From positions 1,853,001 to 1,917,000 of the forward strand of contig NZ_CP034443.1 in the NCBI RefSeq assembly GCF_003952365.1: a stretch of 64,000 nucleotides of DNA, read 5' to 3'. The DNA comes from Mesorhizobium sp. M9A.F.Ca.ET.002.03.1.2. Its GTDB lineage: Bacteria > Pseudomonadota > Alphaproteobacteria > Rhizobiales > Rhizobiaceae. Under the pieces are notes generated by a model, which did no database searches, had not been told where the DNA came from, and worked only from the letters and a program-made list of their open reading frames with translations. Positions within the stretch are counted from its first letter, which is position 1, and each line of letters starts with the position of its first letter. Positions 11,365-19,658 of the stretch are shown piece by piece. A program made the translations under genes and the position numbers.

Positions 11365-12528
11365 TCAGCCCCCAACCGCTCGCAGCAGTGCCCGCGAGAT
11401 GATGTGGCGCTGGATCTCGGAAGTGCCTTCCCAGATGCGCTCGACGCGGGCGTCGCGCCAGATGCGCTCCAGCGGCAGATCGTCCATCAGCCCCATGCCG
11501 CCATGGATCTGGATCGCCTCGTCGGCGACGAAGGCGAGCATTTCGGTGGCCTTCAACTTGGCCATGGCCATGTCCTGATCGGTGACGGTGCCCTGATCGT
11601 ACTTCCAGCCGGCTTCGAACACCATCAGGTCGGCGGCCTTCAGTTCGGTCGCCATGTCGGCGAGCTTGAACGACACGCCCTGGAACTTGCCGATCTGCTG
11701 GCCGAACTGCTGGCGCTGGGCGGCGTATTCGATGGCATGGCCAAGCGCCCGCTCGGCCCGGCCAAGACAGGTCGCACCGACCTGCAGGCGGGTCGCGCCG
11801 AGCCACGAATTGGCGACGTCGAAGCCCTTGTGGACCTCGCCCAGAACTTGGGCTCCGGGTAGCCGGCAATCGTCGAATTCGAGGATGGCGTTGGTGTAGC
11901 CGCGATGCGAGACGTTGCGGTAGCCGTCACGCACCGTAAAACCCTTGGTGCCCTTGTCGACGAAGAAGGCGGTGATCTTCTTGCGCTTGCCGCGCGGCGT
12001 CTCTTCCTCGCCCGAAGCCATGAAGACGATGGCGAAATCGGCGAGGTCGGCGTGGCTGATAAAATGCTTGGTGCCGTTCAGCACCCAGTCGTCGCCGTCC
12101 TGCACGGCGGTCGCCTTCATGCCGCGCAGGTCGGAACCGGCGCCGGGCTCCGTCATCGCCAGGCAATCCCATTTCTCGCCGCGAATGCAGGGATAGAGAT
12201 ATTTTTCGCGCTGCTCCGGCGTGCCGGCCAACAGGATGTTGGAAGGCCGCGCCACGCAGGTCCAGTGCAGCGCGTAATTGGCGCGGCCGAGCTCTTTTTC
12301 GTAGAGCAGCCAGGTCACCGTATCGAGGCCGGCGCCGCCGACTTCCGTTGGCATGTTGGCGGCATAGAGCCCGGCTTCGATCGCCTTGGCCTGGATCTCG
12401 TCGATCAGCTCGCGGCGCAGCACGCCGGTGCGCTCCACCTCGCGCTCATGCGGGTAAAGCTCGTTTTCGACGAAGGCGCGCGTCGTTTCGACGATGAGTT
12501 TCTGCTCCTCCGAAAGACCAAAATCCAT
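11365..12528 (-). CDS. Acyl-CoA dehydrogenase
   Basis: A 387-residue FAD enzyme. It has the signature MTEPGAGSDLRGMKATA, the C-terminal IHGGMGLMDDLPLERIWRDAR and the catalytic base Glu367 in IWEGTSEIQR. It would introduce or reduce the alpha-beta double bond of an acyl-CoA; in this operon the natural candidate is gamma-butyrobetainyl-CoA to crotonobetainyl-CoA. The gene starts 4 bases after the carnitine dehydrogenase stop and ends 3 bases before the CoA ligase start, so it is central to one operon. Substrate specificity is inferred from neighbours only. Confidence 0.85.
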   Translation of the reverse strand: MDFGLSEEQKLIVETTRAFVENELYPHEREVERTGVLRRELIDEIQAKAIEAGLYAANMPTEVGGAGLDTVTWLLYEKELGRANYALHWTCVARPSNILLAGTPEQREKYLYPCIRGEKWDCLAMTEPGAGSDLRGMKATAVQDGDDWVLNGTKHFISHADLADFAIVFMASGEEETPRGKRKKITAFFVDKGTKGFTVRDGYRNVSHRGYTNAILEFDDCRLPGAQVLGEVHKGFDVANSWLGATRLQVGATCLGRAERALGHAIEYAAQRQQFGQQIGKFQGVSFKLADMATELKAADLMVFEAGWKYDQGTVTDQDMAMAKLKATEMLAFVADEAIQIHGGMGLMDDLPLERIWRDARVERIWEGTSEIQRHIISRALLRAVGG

Positions 12529-12532
12529 GGTC

Positions 12533-13630
12533 TCAGCCTTTCTTCTTTTTCTTCAGCTTTTCAGCTTTGGCCTTCACCGGCTTGGTCGCCTTGGCCTTTT
12601 CGGCCGCCTTGGAGGCGGTGGGCCTCTTCGCCGCAAGCTTGGCCAGCTGCTTCGTATAGTCCTTGTGCAAAGCGCCGGCGCCCCAGCCCTTGCCCTTGTT
12701 CTGCTTCGACAGCGCCTCCATGATCGCGACCAGATTGTCGTCGCGGATCTTTTCCAGCTCGCGGATCGACAGGCCATGCGCCTGGTCGTCCGATTGCGTG
12801 GCGATCAGGTCGACCAGCTCGTCGTTGAACTCCGGCACATCCATCAGCTTGGTCCATGGCCATTTCAGGCACGGCCCGAACTGCGCCATGAAATGGCGCA
12901 TGCCGGCCTCGCCGCCGGCGACGCGATAGACCTGGAACATGCCCATCTGCGCCCAGCGCAGGCCAAAGCCATAGCGCATGATGTCGTCGAGTTCCTCGAC
13001 CGTGCAGATGCCGTCCTTGATCAGCCACAGCGCCTCGCGCCATGCCGCCTCCAGCAGGCGGTCGCCGACGAAGGCCTCGATCTCCTTGCGGATCACGACC
13101 GGCTTCATGCCGATCGAGGTGTACATTTCCTTGGCGACCTCGATCGCCTCGGGAAAGGTCTGTTCTCCGCCGACGATCTCGACCAGCGGCAAGAGGTAGA
13201 CCGGGTTGAACGGATGGCCGACGACCAGCCGCTCCGGATGCTTCTTCATCGCCACCTGCATGTCGGTCGGCTTGATGCCCGAGGTCGAGGAACCGACAAT
13301 GGCGTTGGCCGGCGCGTGCATGTCGATCTCGGCCAGCACGCGATGTTTGAGGTCGAGCCGTTCCGGCACGCTCTCCTGGATGAAATCGGCATCGGCGACC
13401 GCCTCGGCGATGGTCTTGGCAAAGGTCAGCTTGCCTTCCCTGGGCAGGCCGCCGGGCAGCATCTGCCTGTAGGCGCGCCGCGCGCCCTTCATCACTTCGC
13501 CGACCTTGCGCCCGGCTTCGGGATCCGGATCGAAGATCGACACGTCGATGCCGTTCAACAGCAGGCGCGCCACCCAGCCGGCGCCGATGACGCCGCCGCC
13601 GATGGCGGCCGCCTTGGTGATGATGCTCAT
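12533..13630 (-). CDS. lcdH: L-carnitine 3-dehydrogenase (3-hydroxyacyl-CoA dehydrogenase superfamily)
   Basis: A 365-residue NAD-dependent enzyme oxidising L-carnitine to 3-dehydrocarnitine. The N-terminal dinucleotide fold is AAIGGGVIGAGWVARLL; the SSTSG, VGHPFNPVYLLPLVEIVGGE and FVGDRLLEAAWREAL segments match the carnitine dehydrogenase branch. It shares a 4-base ATGA overlap with the upstream HD gene. Homologues in some rhizobia carry a C-terminal thioesterase domain (from memory). Here there is none; instead the last 31 residues form a Lys/Ala/Pro-rich tail ending in a run of lysines. The neighbouring BKACE and CdhR-type regulator support carnitine over other 3-hydroxyacyl substrates. 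Confidence 0.82.
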   Translation of the reverse strand: MSIITKAAAIGGGVIGAGWVARLLLNGIDVSIFDPDPEAGRKVGEVMKGARRAYRQMLPGGLPREGKLTFAKTIAEAVADADFIQESVPERLDLKHRVLAEIDMHAPANAIVGSSTSGIKPTDMQVAMKKHPERLVVGHPFNPVYLLPLVEIVGGEQTFPEAIEVAKEMYTSIGMKPVVIRKEIEAFVGDRLLEAAWREALWLIKDGICTVEELDDIMRYGFGLRWAQMGMFQVYRVAGGEAGMRHFMAQFGPCLKWPWTKLMDVPEFNDELVDLIATQSDDQAHGLSIRELEKIRDDNLVAIMEALSKQNKGKGWGAGALHKDYTKQLAKLAAKRPTASKAAEKAKATKPVKAKAEKLKKKKKG

Positions 13631-14256
13631 GCGGAAGCTCCGGTTCTTTTGTTCGCCATGTCTGGATCGGTGAGGGGCACGCGCTCGCCGGCGCGGATCA
13701 CTGACGCGTCGTAGGCCTTGCGCGCGAACACTTCGAGCACGAAAGGCTTGAAGAAATCGATCGGCAGCGTCTCGTAATCCGGATCGAAGCTCGACTGGTC
13801 CCAGCGCTCGCAAAATTGGTCGCAATCGTCGAAATAGGTGTGCCCGGCGAACCGCTCGCGGGCATGGGGATTGCCGCCGAGATGGTGGGCATAATAGAGG
13901 CGCTGGAAGTCGCCATGCTTCTCAACCACCCAGGTACATTGCTCGCGCACAAAGGGTTTCAGTATGGCCGCTGCATATTCGTCGTGATTGTAGGGCGCGT
14001 AGATGTCGCCGATGTCGTGCAGCAGCGCACAGGCGATCCAGTCGGTGTCGGCGCCGTCGCGCCAGGCGCGTGTTGCCGCCTGCAGCGAATGGCCGAGCCG
14101 TGTGATCCTGTAGCCGGACAGGCCCTCGTCGAGCTGCACCAGCGCGTCGAGCAGCCGCTCGCCGGTTCTGGCTGCATAGTCGGTCTCGTGCTCGGTCAGA
14201 AAGGCGTAGTCCTCGCGGTCGCCGTCCTTCATGGCGGTGAATTTCACGGTCCTCAT
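13627..14256 (-). CDS. HD-domain protein of the carnitine operon
   Basis: A 209-residue protein with an HD phosphohydrolase-like core: His56 (ITRLGHSLQAA), the His-Asp pair at residues 80-81 in CALLHDIGDIYAPYNHDEYA, and a later metal-ligand candidate (YYAHHLGGNP). GGAGGAG 8 bases upstream supports ATG 14256. It lies between BKACE and carnitine dehydrogenase, overlapping the latter by 4 bases, so it belongs to the same transcript. HD proteins hydrolyse phosphoesters or act as di-iron oxygenases; which applies here is unknown. No thioesterase is visible in the operon, so a hydrolytic role on a CoA or phospho intermediate is one hypothesis. Confidence 0.75.
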   Translation of the reverse strand: MRTVKFTAMKDGDREDYAFLTEHETDYAARTGERLLDALVQLDEGLSGYRITRLGHSLQAATRAWRDGADTDWIACALLHDIGDIYAPYNHDEYAAAILKPFVREQCTWVVEKHGDFQRLYYAHHLGGNPHARERFAGHTYFDDCDQFCERWDQSSFDPDYETLPIDFFKPFVLEVFARKAYDASVIRAGERVPLTDPDMANKRTGASA

Positions 14257-14287
14257 CGGCGGCTCCTCCCAACCGATTCCTGCTTGC

Positions 14288-15199
14288 TCAAAGCGGCGCG
14301 CGCTTGGTCAGATTGAGCTTCTTGCGAACTTCCTCGGGTCCGAGGATACTCGCACCCAGATTGGTGACGATGCTGGCCGCCCGCTCGACCAGTTGGGCGT
14401 TGGTCGCCAGCACGCCCTTGTCGAGCCACAGATTGTCTTCCAGGCCGACGCGGACATTGCCGCCCGCCAGCACCGCGGCGGCGACATAGGCCATCTGGTT
14501 GCGGCCGATCGAGAAGGCCGACCAGTTCCAGCTCGACGGCACATTGTTGACCATGGCCATGAAGGTGTTGAGATCGTCCGGCGCGCCCCAGGGCACGCCC
14601 ATGCACAATTGCACGAGAGCATCCGGATCCAGCACTTTTTCCTCGACCAGTTGCTTGGCAAACCAGAGATGGCCGGTGTCGAAGGCCTCGATCTCCGGCT
14701 TGACGCCGAGCGCCGTCATCATGCCGCCCATGGCGCGCAGCATGCCGGGCGTGTTGGTCATGACATAGTCGGCTTCGGCGAAGTTCATCGTGCCGCAATC
14801 GAGCGTGCAAATCTCCGGCAGGCACTGGCGCACATGTTCCATGCGGTTGGTGGCGCCGCCCATGTCGGTGCCTTTTTCGTTCAGCGGCAGCGGGTTTTCC
14901 GGCGAGCCGAACACCATGTCGCCGCCCATGCCGGCGGTCAGGTTCAGCACCACGTCGACATCCGCCGCGCGGATGCGCTCGGTGACTTCGCGGTAGAGGT
15001 TCACGTCGCGCCTAGGCTTGCCGGTTTCGGGATCGCGCACATGGCAGTGGACGATCGCCGCACCCGCCTTGGCCGCATCGATGGCCGAATCGGCGATCTC
15101 TCTGGGCGAACGCGGCACATGCGGGCTGCGGTCCTGCGAGCTGCCGGACCCGGTCACGGCACAGGTAATGAAAACCTCACGGTTCATCGCAAGCGGCAT
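14288..15199 (-). CDS. Beta-keto acid cleavage enzyme (BKACE), probably dehydrocarnitine cleavage
   Basis: A 303-residue Zn-dependent TIM-barrel enzyme of the 3-keto-5-aminohexanoate cleavage family. The metal-binding His51 and His53 are in AAIVHCHVRDP. EVFITCAVTGSG at the N-terminus and GMMTALGVKPEIEAFDTGHL in the middle are typical. These enzymes condense a beta-keto acid with acetyl-CoA to give acetoacetate and a new acyl-CoA; next to carnitine dehydrogenase the expected products are betainyl-CoA and acetoacetate. The start ATG 15199 follows GGGAG at a normal distance; a TTG at 15214 is rejected. It is the first gene of the operon and faces the CdhR-type regulator. Confidence 0.82.
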   Translation of the reverse strand: MPLAMNREVFITCAVTGSGSSQDRSPHVPRSPREIADSAIDAAKAGAAIVHCHVRDPETGKPRRDVNLYREVTERIRAADVDVVLNLTAGMGGDMVFGSPENPLPLNEKGTDMGGATNRMEHVRQCLPEICTLDCGTMNFAEADYVMTNTPGMLRAMGGMMTALGVKPEIEAFDTGHLWFAKQLVEEKVLDPDALVQLCMGVPWGAPDDLNTFMAMVNNVPSSWNWSAFSIGRNQMAYVAAAVLAGGNVRVGLEDNLWLDKGVLATNAQLVERAASIVTNLGASILGPEEVRKKLNLTKRAPL

Positions 15200-15326
15200 G
15201 GACTTTTCTCCCAATCAGCACAGACGGTCTCGATCAAACGTGGGCCTAATCAAACATGGGCCCAATCGAACAGACGGCAAGAATGCCTGACTTGCCGGAA
15301 ACTGTTTTGCGTTTTACGAAGATCAT

Positions 15327-16307
15327 ATGATAAAAAACGAAAAACCTTCGATCTTTCGCACCGAGCGTTCGCCGCTCAAGGTGACGCTGCTGGTGTTTTC
15401 CGGATCGTCGATCATGTGCGTGGCCTCGGCGCTCGATCCGCTGCGCGCCGCCAACCGCATTGCCGGCGAGACGCTGTTCGATTTCAGGCTGGTTTCGGTG
15501 ACCGGCGAAGCTCCGGTCACCACATGCGGCCTGCCGGTTGCGGTCAGCGGTCGCTTCGATGCGGCTGATAGAACCGATATGCTTGTCGTCGTCGCCGGCT
15601 TCGGCACGCAGAATTATGCCACATCGGCTCTGCTTTCCGGCCTGCGCCGGGCGGCGCGCGCCGCGCGCGCCTGCGGCGGTGTCGAAGCCGGCACATGGCT
15701 GGTTGCCCGCGCGGGCTTGCTGGAAGGGCGCAGCGCCACGACCCACTGGGAGGACATGGAGGATTTCTCGTCGGCCTTTCCCGGTGTCGACGTGCGCCCC
15801 GACCGCTATGTCATCGACGGGCCGGTCTTCACCTCCGGCGGCGCCTCGCCGACCTTCGACCTGATGCTGCATCTGATCCGCACGCGGCTCGGCATGGCGG
15901 CGGCGCTCGATGTGGCAAGTGTCTTCATCTATGACCAGGCGCGGGCGGCGACCGACGCGCAGCCGCTGGTCTCGCTCGGCCGCCTCGACGGCTACGATCC
16001 CAGGCTGGCGCAAGCCATCCGGCTGATGGAATCGCATGTCGACCAGCCGCTGACCATCGCCGCGGTGGCGAAGCGCGCCGGGGTGACGGCGCGAACGCTG
16101 GAAAGCATCTTTCGCAAGTCGATCGGCGAGACGCCGGGCGCCTATTATCTCAGGCTGCGGCTGGGCGCCGCGCGCCGGCTGGTGGTCGACACGCGCGTGG
16201 CCATGGCCGATATTGCCGGGCGGACGGGGTTTTCGTCTGCCGCGGCATTTTCAAGAGCGTTTTCAAGAGCTTTCGGCGAAGCGCCGGTCAGGTTGCGACG
16301 GGCGTAG
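15327..16307 (+). CDS. GlxA/CdhR family transcriptional regulator (DJ-1-like plus AraC HTH)
   Basis: A 326-residue regulator. Residues about 15-185 form a class I glutamine amidotransferase / DJ-1-like sensor domain (VTLLVFSGSSIMCVASALDP), and residues about 220-322 an AraC-type double helix-turn-helix (IAAVAKRAGVTARTLESIFRK, then IAGRTGFSSAAAFSRAF). Pseudomonas CdhR, the activator of carnitine dehydrogenase genes, has this architecture. Here the gene is divergent from the BKACE-carnitine operon with a 127-base shared promoter region, so it is the likely regulator of that operon, with carnitine or a product as ligand (inference). Confidence 0.82.
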   Translation: MIKNEKPSIFRTERSPLKVTLLVFSGSSIMCVASALDPLRAANRIAGETLFDFRLVSVTGEAPVTTCGLPVAVSGRFDAADRTDMLVVVAGFGTQNYATSALLSGLRRAARAARACGGVEAGTWLVARAGLLEGRSATTHWEDMEDFSSAFPGVDVRPDRYVIDGPVFTSGGASPTFDLMLHLIRTRLGMAAALDVASVFIYDQARAATDAQPLVSLGRLDGYDPRLAQAIRLMESHVDQPLTIAAVAKRAGVTARTLESIFRKSIGETPGAYYLRLRLGAARRLVVDTRVAMADIAGRTGFSSAAAFSRAFSRAFGEAPVRLRRA

Positions 16308-16312
16308 TGGGA

Positions 16313-16522
16313 TCAGGCTGCGTTCTGGCGATCGCCGGCGCCGTCGATCTGCGAGCGCATCTGTCTTGCAAGATGGGTTTCGAAGCGGCTGGCGACCGCG
16401 CGGTCCCATTCGTTCGTGCTGCGTGCGCCGTCCTTCGGATGCGGCAACGCCATCAGCCGGTCGATGATCGATCCGGCTTCGCCAGATGAGAGCAGGGCGT
16501 CGATTTCGCGTTCGTGCTGCAT
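16313..16522 (-). CDS. Small hypothetical protein
   Basis: A 69-residue, charged, soluble protein beginning MQHEREIDALLSSGEAGS. ATG 16522 is preceded by a strong AAGGAGG at a normal distance, and codon use resembles the neighbours, so it is probably a real gene. It ends 5 bases from the end of the convergent CdhR-type regulator. I recognise no domain and see no signal peptide or membrane segment. The frame continues upstream without a better start. Confidence 0.6.
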   Translation of the reverse strand: MQHEREIDALLSSGEAGSIIDRLMALPHPKDGARSTNEWDRAVASRFETHLARQMRSQIDGAGDRQNAA

Positions 16523-16770
16523 ATCGGGTCGCCTCCTTCTTTCTGTTTCCGCCACGAAGCACACTATACGAGATTCGTGACGGCTGTTTGAAGGCAAGAG
16601 CGAGGCGATTGAGGGGCGGTGCGGGGCAAAACCTTGTCGTCGGTTCCAGTTTCTGGGCAAATGATTTCGACAGGCTGGAAGCCGAACGGCAGCAAACGCC
16701 GATAGGTCCTTTCAGTGGCAGATCCCAGTGGTATGTCGAGCCCTTCGAGATTAGCCGAAGCATCCCTCTC

Positions 16771-16817
16771 CTCGTCATCCTAGGGCGGAGCAGGAGCGAA
16801 GCGACGTCGCGGAGACC
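16771..16817. repeat. Left fragment of a CCTAGG palindromic repeat, cut by the IS110 element
   Basis: CCTCGTCATCCTAGGGCGGA and the following bases to GGAGACC match, in inverse orientation, the intact repeat at 18072-18142, but stop abruptly at 16817. The expected continuation CCATGCCGTTAC reappears at 17928-17939, just after the transposase stop codon. I read this as one repeat interrupted by the IS. Confidence 0.65.
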
Positions 16818-16826
16818 TGTGTGTTG

Positions 16827-16969
16827 GTTCAGGTGTATGGTTTGAAGTGGGAAGGAGGCCGAGTGGATCCTGGTCGTCCTTTCGGACAGGCCGTGGCATG
16901 GCCCGGTCCCTTCCCACCGGTGAACCATCAACCTGAACAGTTGCACGGGGCTGTTCCAAGCAGACCCCG
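16827..16969 (+). ncRNA. Candidate bridge RNA in the left end of the IS110 element
   Basis: Complementary segments nest as follows: GTTCAGGT (16827-16834) with 16931-16938, ATGGTT (16837-16842) with 16923-16928, and GTGGGAAGG (16847-16855) with 16909-16917. Inside lie the small hairpins GTCC-TTTC-GGAC and GGCC-N7-GGCC. A further hairpin, CGGGGCTG with CAG-A-CCCCG, spans 16946-16969, just before the transposase ribosome-binding site. IS110 elements are known to encode a structured bridge RNA in this position. That this segment is one is inference from its folding and place. Confidence 0.55.
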
Positions 16970-16985
16970 CACCACAGGAAGAGGC

Positions 16986-17918
16986 ATGGACATGATAGTG
17001 CAGAACTATGTCGGCTGCGACATCTCCAAGCAGTGGCTCGATTTTTTTGATGAGACAAGCAACCGATATCAGCGCATCGCCAACCAGGCCGATGCGATCG
17101 CTGCCTATGTGGCGGGCCTCGACCCCAGTCGAGACTTCATCGTCATGGAGGCGACAGGCGTCCATGACCGGCTGCTGCGCCACGCGCTGGCCAAGGCAGG
17201 CGTTCCATTCTCCCGGCACAACCCGGCGCACACTCACCCCTATGCCAAGTCGACGAGACGGCGAGCCAAGACGGATCGTCTCGATGCCAGGATGCTGAGC
17301 GGCTATGGCCGCCGCTATCAGCCTGCACCCGAGCCGGGGCCGTGCGAAGAAAACGAGCGACTTCAATCGCTTGCCCGTCACCGTGACCAACTGGTCGATA
17401 TGCGGGCAAGGCTGAAGAAGCTCCTCGGTGAGGCCTTCGAGGAGACTGTCGTTGCCGAGCTGGAAGACATGATTGCCGGCTTCGACACACGCATCAAAGC
17501 GCTCGAGAGCCGGATCGCCAAAGTCATTCGTCAATCCGAGGACACCGCCCGCGATTATACGCTGATGATCTCCGTGCCCGGTGTCTCCAAGATCAGCGCG
17601 CTCTCGCTCCTAGCGCACCTGCCCGAGCTCGGCCAGCGCTCGCCTAAGTCGATCGCGGCACTCGCCGGCCTTGCCCCGTTCGATAATAAGAGCGGTAAGC
17701 TCCAACGCAGGAGCCAGATCCAGGGCGGTCGATCGCGTGTGCGTCGGGCTCTCTATATGGCGGCGCTGAGCGCCATCCGAGCCTGTGACCGCTTCAGAGC
17801 TTTCTACACCGACCTTGCAGCCCGCTCAGGCTCCAAGAAACTGGCCATCATCGCCGTCGCAAGGAAGCTCCTGGTCGTCCTCAACGCCATCATCCGCGAT
17901 AAAACCGCATTCGCATGA
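16986..17918 (+). CDS. IS110 family transposase (DEDD recombinase)
   Basis: A 310-residue transposase. The N-terminal RuvC-like domain has Asp12 (GCDISKQWLD), Glu55 (IVMEATGVHD) and Asp97/Asp100 (RRAKTDRLDARML), the DEDD set. A coiled-coil middle part leads to the C-terminal Transposase_20 domain (MISVPGVSKISALSLLAHLPELG) with a serine in LAPFDNKSGK, where IS110 recombinases carry their nucleophile. AGGAAGAGG lies directly upstream; ATG 16986 and ATG 16992 are both possible starts. The protein looks full length and intact, so the element may be active. Confidence 0.9.
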   Translation: MDMIVQNYVGCDISKQWLDFFDETSNRYQRIANQADAIAAYVAGLDPSRDFIVMEATGVHDRLLRHALAKAGVPFSRHNPAHTHPYAKSTRRRAKTDRLDARMLSGYGRRYQPAPEPGPCEENERLQSLARHRDQLVDMRARLKKLLGEAFEETVVAELEDMIAGFDTRIKALESRIAKVIRQSEDTARDYTLMISVPGVSKISALSLLAHLPELGQRSPKSIAALAGLAPFDNKSGKLQRRSQIQGGRSRVRRALYMAALSAIRACDRFRAFYTDLAARSGSKKLAIIAVARKLLVVLNAIIRDKTAFA

Positions 17919-18071
17919 ACACAGTTGCCATGCCGTTACCCTTCGGCAGTGCTCCGGCGGATCAGGGTCGAGTGCCTCTTCGCACTGGCGTGCAGCGCAG
18001 CGGATGATGGTTGCGGCGGCCGAAGTTGCGGATACAAGCGCTATTCTGAGCCGCTGCATTCTTTGGCTACT

Positions 18072-18142
18072 GTAACGGCATGGATCCTAGGGTCTGCGCT
18101 CCGCTTCGCGTTCGCTTCGCCCTAGGATGACGAAGGCGAGGA
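18072..18142 (-). repeat. Intact CCTAGG palindromic intergenic repeat
   Basis: GTAACGGCATGGATCCTAGG runs through a GC-rich centre to GCCCTAGGATGACG and beyond; ATCCTAGGG and CCCTAGGAT form the arms. It is inverted relative to the copy split by the IS110 element. The stretch 17919-18227 otherwise shows no gene. Confidence 0.65.
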
Positions 18143-18227
18143 ACCAGCCTCGCGCGCAAAGCCATTTCAGGGCGGCGGGAGTTGGTTATCCCGCCGTCTC
18201 TCGAACAGTAGGAAGCGGCTTCCGCCC

Positions 18228-19553
18228 TCAGACATACCGGTTGACGATGTTCTCCAGCAACTCCTGGCGGCCGGATCTCGGCTGCGGCTCGATCTTCTTC
18301 TTGACGACCCGCTCGGCGATCTCCTCCAGCGTGCGCTTGCCGGCCAGCATCGCCTTGGCCTCGGCAGAGTTCCAGCCGGCATAGCGCTCGGCGAGCGGTC
18401 CCGACAGCGCCTTGTCCTCGACCATCCTGGCGGCGGCCTTGAGGCCGCGTGCGCAGCAATCCATGCCGCCGATATGGGCAATCAAGAGGTCCTGCGGATC
18501 GAGCGACTGGCGCCTGAGCTTCGCGTCGAAATTGGTGCCGCCCGTCTTGAAGCCGCCGGCCTGCAGGACCTGGTAGTAGGCCAGCGCCATCTCCGGCACA
18601 TTGTTGGGGAACTGGTCGGTGTCCCAGCCGGACTGGTAGTCGTTGCGGTTCATGTCGATCGAACCGAAGATGCCGAGCGCATTGGCCAGCGCCAGCTCAT
18701 GCTCGAACGAATGGCCGGCAAGGATGGCGTGGCCCTGCTCGATGTTGAGCTTGACTTCCTTTTCCAGCCCGAAGCGTTTCAAGAAGCCGTAGACCGTGGC
18801 GACGTCATAGTCGTACTGGTGCTTGGTCGGCTCCTGCGGCTTCGGCTCGATCAGGATGGTGCCCTTGAAGCCGATCTTGTGCTTGTAGTCGACGACCAGG
18901 TTGAGGAAGCGCCCAGCCTGTTCCTGCTCGCGGGCAAGGTCGGTGTTGAGCAGAGTTTCATAACCCTCGCGGCCGCCCCACAACACATAGTTCTCGCCCT
19001 TCAGCCGCTTAGTGACGTCGATGCAGCTCTTCACCGTCGCCGCCGCATAGGCAAACACATCCGGATCGGGATTGGTGGCCGCCCCCGACATGAAGCGGCG
19101 GTTGGAGAACATGTTCGCCGTGCCCCACAAAAGCTTGACGCCGGTCTGCTTCATCTTGCCGGCGAAGTAATCGGCGATTTCGTCAAGACGCGCCGCGCTT
19201 TCGGAAAAGTCCTTGCCCTCGGGACGCACATCGGCGTCGTGGAAGCAGAAATAAGGCGCGCCAAGCAGCGCGAACATCTCGAAGGCGACGTCGGCTTTGA
19301 GCTTGGCCAGCTCCATTGTGTCGACACTGCCGGCCTTGGCGAACCACGGCCGCTCAAAGGTCTGGCCGCCGAACGGATCGCCGCCGGGCCAGGCAAACGA
19401 GTGCCAGTAGGCGACGGCAAAGCGCAGATGGTCTTCCAGCCGCTTGCCGGCGACAATTTCATCGGGATTGTAGAACCGGTAGGCCAGCGGATTGGTCGAA
19501 TCCGGCCCCTCATATTTGATCTCTTGGATGTCGCCGAAAAAACCGCTGGTCAT
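18228..19553 (-). CDS. xylA: Xylose isomerase
   Basis: A 441-residue enzyme converting D-xylose to D-xylulose. The N-terminal block [19 protein letters not shown], the catalytic-histidine segment [12 protein letters not shown] to [12 protein letters not shown], the metal site [17 protein letters not shown] and [18 protein letters not shown] are all present. The length matches class II xylose isomerases. It lies on the minus strand with xylB upstream on the same strand; a short plus-strand SnoaL-like gene and an inverted-repeat element separate them, so xylA probably has its own promoter. Confidence 0.95.
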   Translation of the reverse strand: MTSGFFGDIQEIKYEGPDSTNPLAYRFYNPDEIVAGKRLEDHLRFAVAYWHSFAWPGGDPFGGQTFERPWFAKAGSVDTMELAKLKADVAFEMFALLGAPYFCFHDADVRPEGKDFSESAARLDEIADYFAGKMKQTGVKLLWGTANMFSNRRFMSGAATNPDPDVFAYAAATVKSCIDVTKRLKGENYVLWGGREGYETLLNTDLAREQEQAGRFLNLVVDYKHKIGFKGTILIEPKPQEPTKHQYDYDVATVYGFLKRFGLEKEVKLNIEQGHAILAGHSFEHELALANALGIFGSIDMNRNDYQSGWDTDQFPNNVPEMALAYYQVLQAGGFKTGGTNFDAKLRRQSLDPQDLLIAHIGGMDCCARGLKAAARMVEDKALSGPLAERYAGWNSAEAKAMLAGKRTLEEIAERVVKKKIEPQPRSGRQELLENIVNRYV

Positions 19554-19658
19554 GATTGTCTTTCCTCTCGCATGGTCCTGATTACCTCAGGCGTAATTGG
19601 TTTCGCGCCGGCGCTGGATGAAAACGGTCATGTCAAAGCCCCAACAAGGAGACAGACC

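Larger units (their letters stand above)
16818..17927 (+). mobile_element. IS110-family insertion sequence
   Basis: The element is about 1.1 kb and holds one DEDD transposase gene. Its ends are inferred from the two halves of the interrupted palindromic repeat, because IS110 elements lack long terminal inverted repeats; no such repeats are seen here. The left non-coding end of about 170 bases is highly structured, whereas the right end is only about 10 bases beyond the stop codon. This asymmetry fits the IS110 group sensu stricto. Exact boundaries are uncertain by several bases. Confidence 0.7.

Noticed and set aside
14231..15568. 445-codon plus-strand frame opposite the BKACE gene
   Set aside because: It is antisense to a well-supported enzyme gene, shows no domain and has shadow-type composition.
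16200..16290. Possible internal duplication in the CdhR-type regulator (FSRAFSRAF)
   Set aside because: The AraC helix-turn-helix normally reads FSRAF-R-x-F here, so the length is as expected and the repetition is coincidental.
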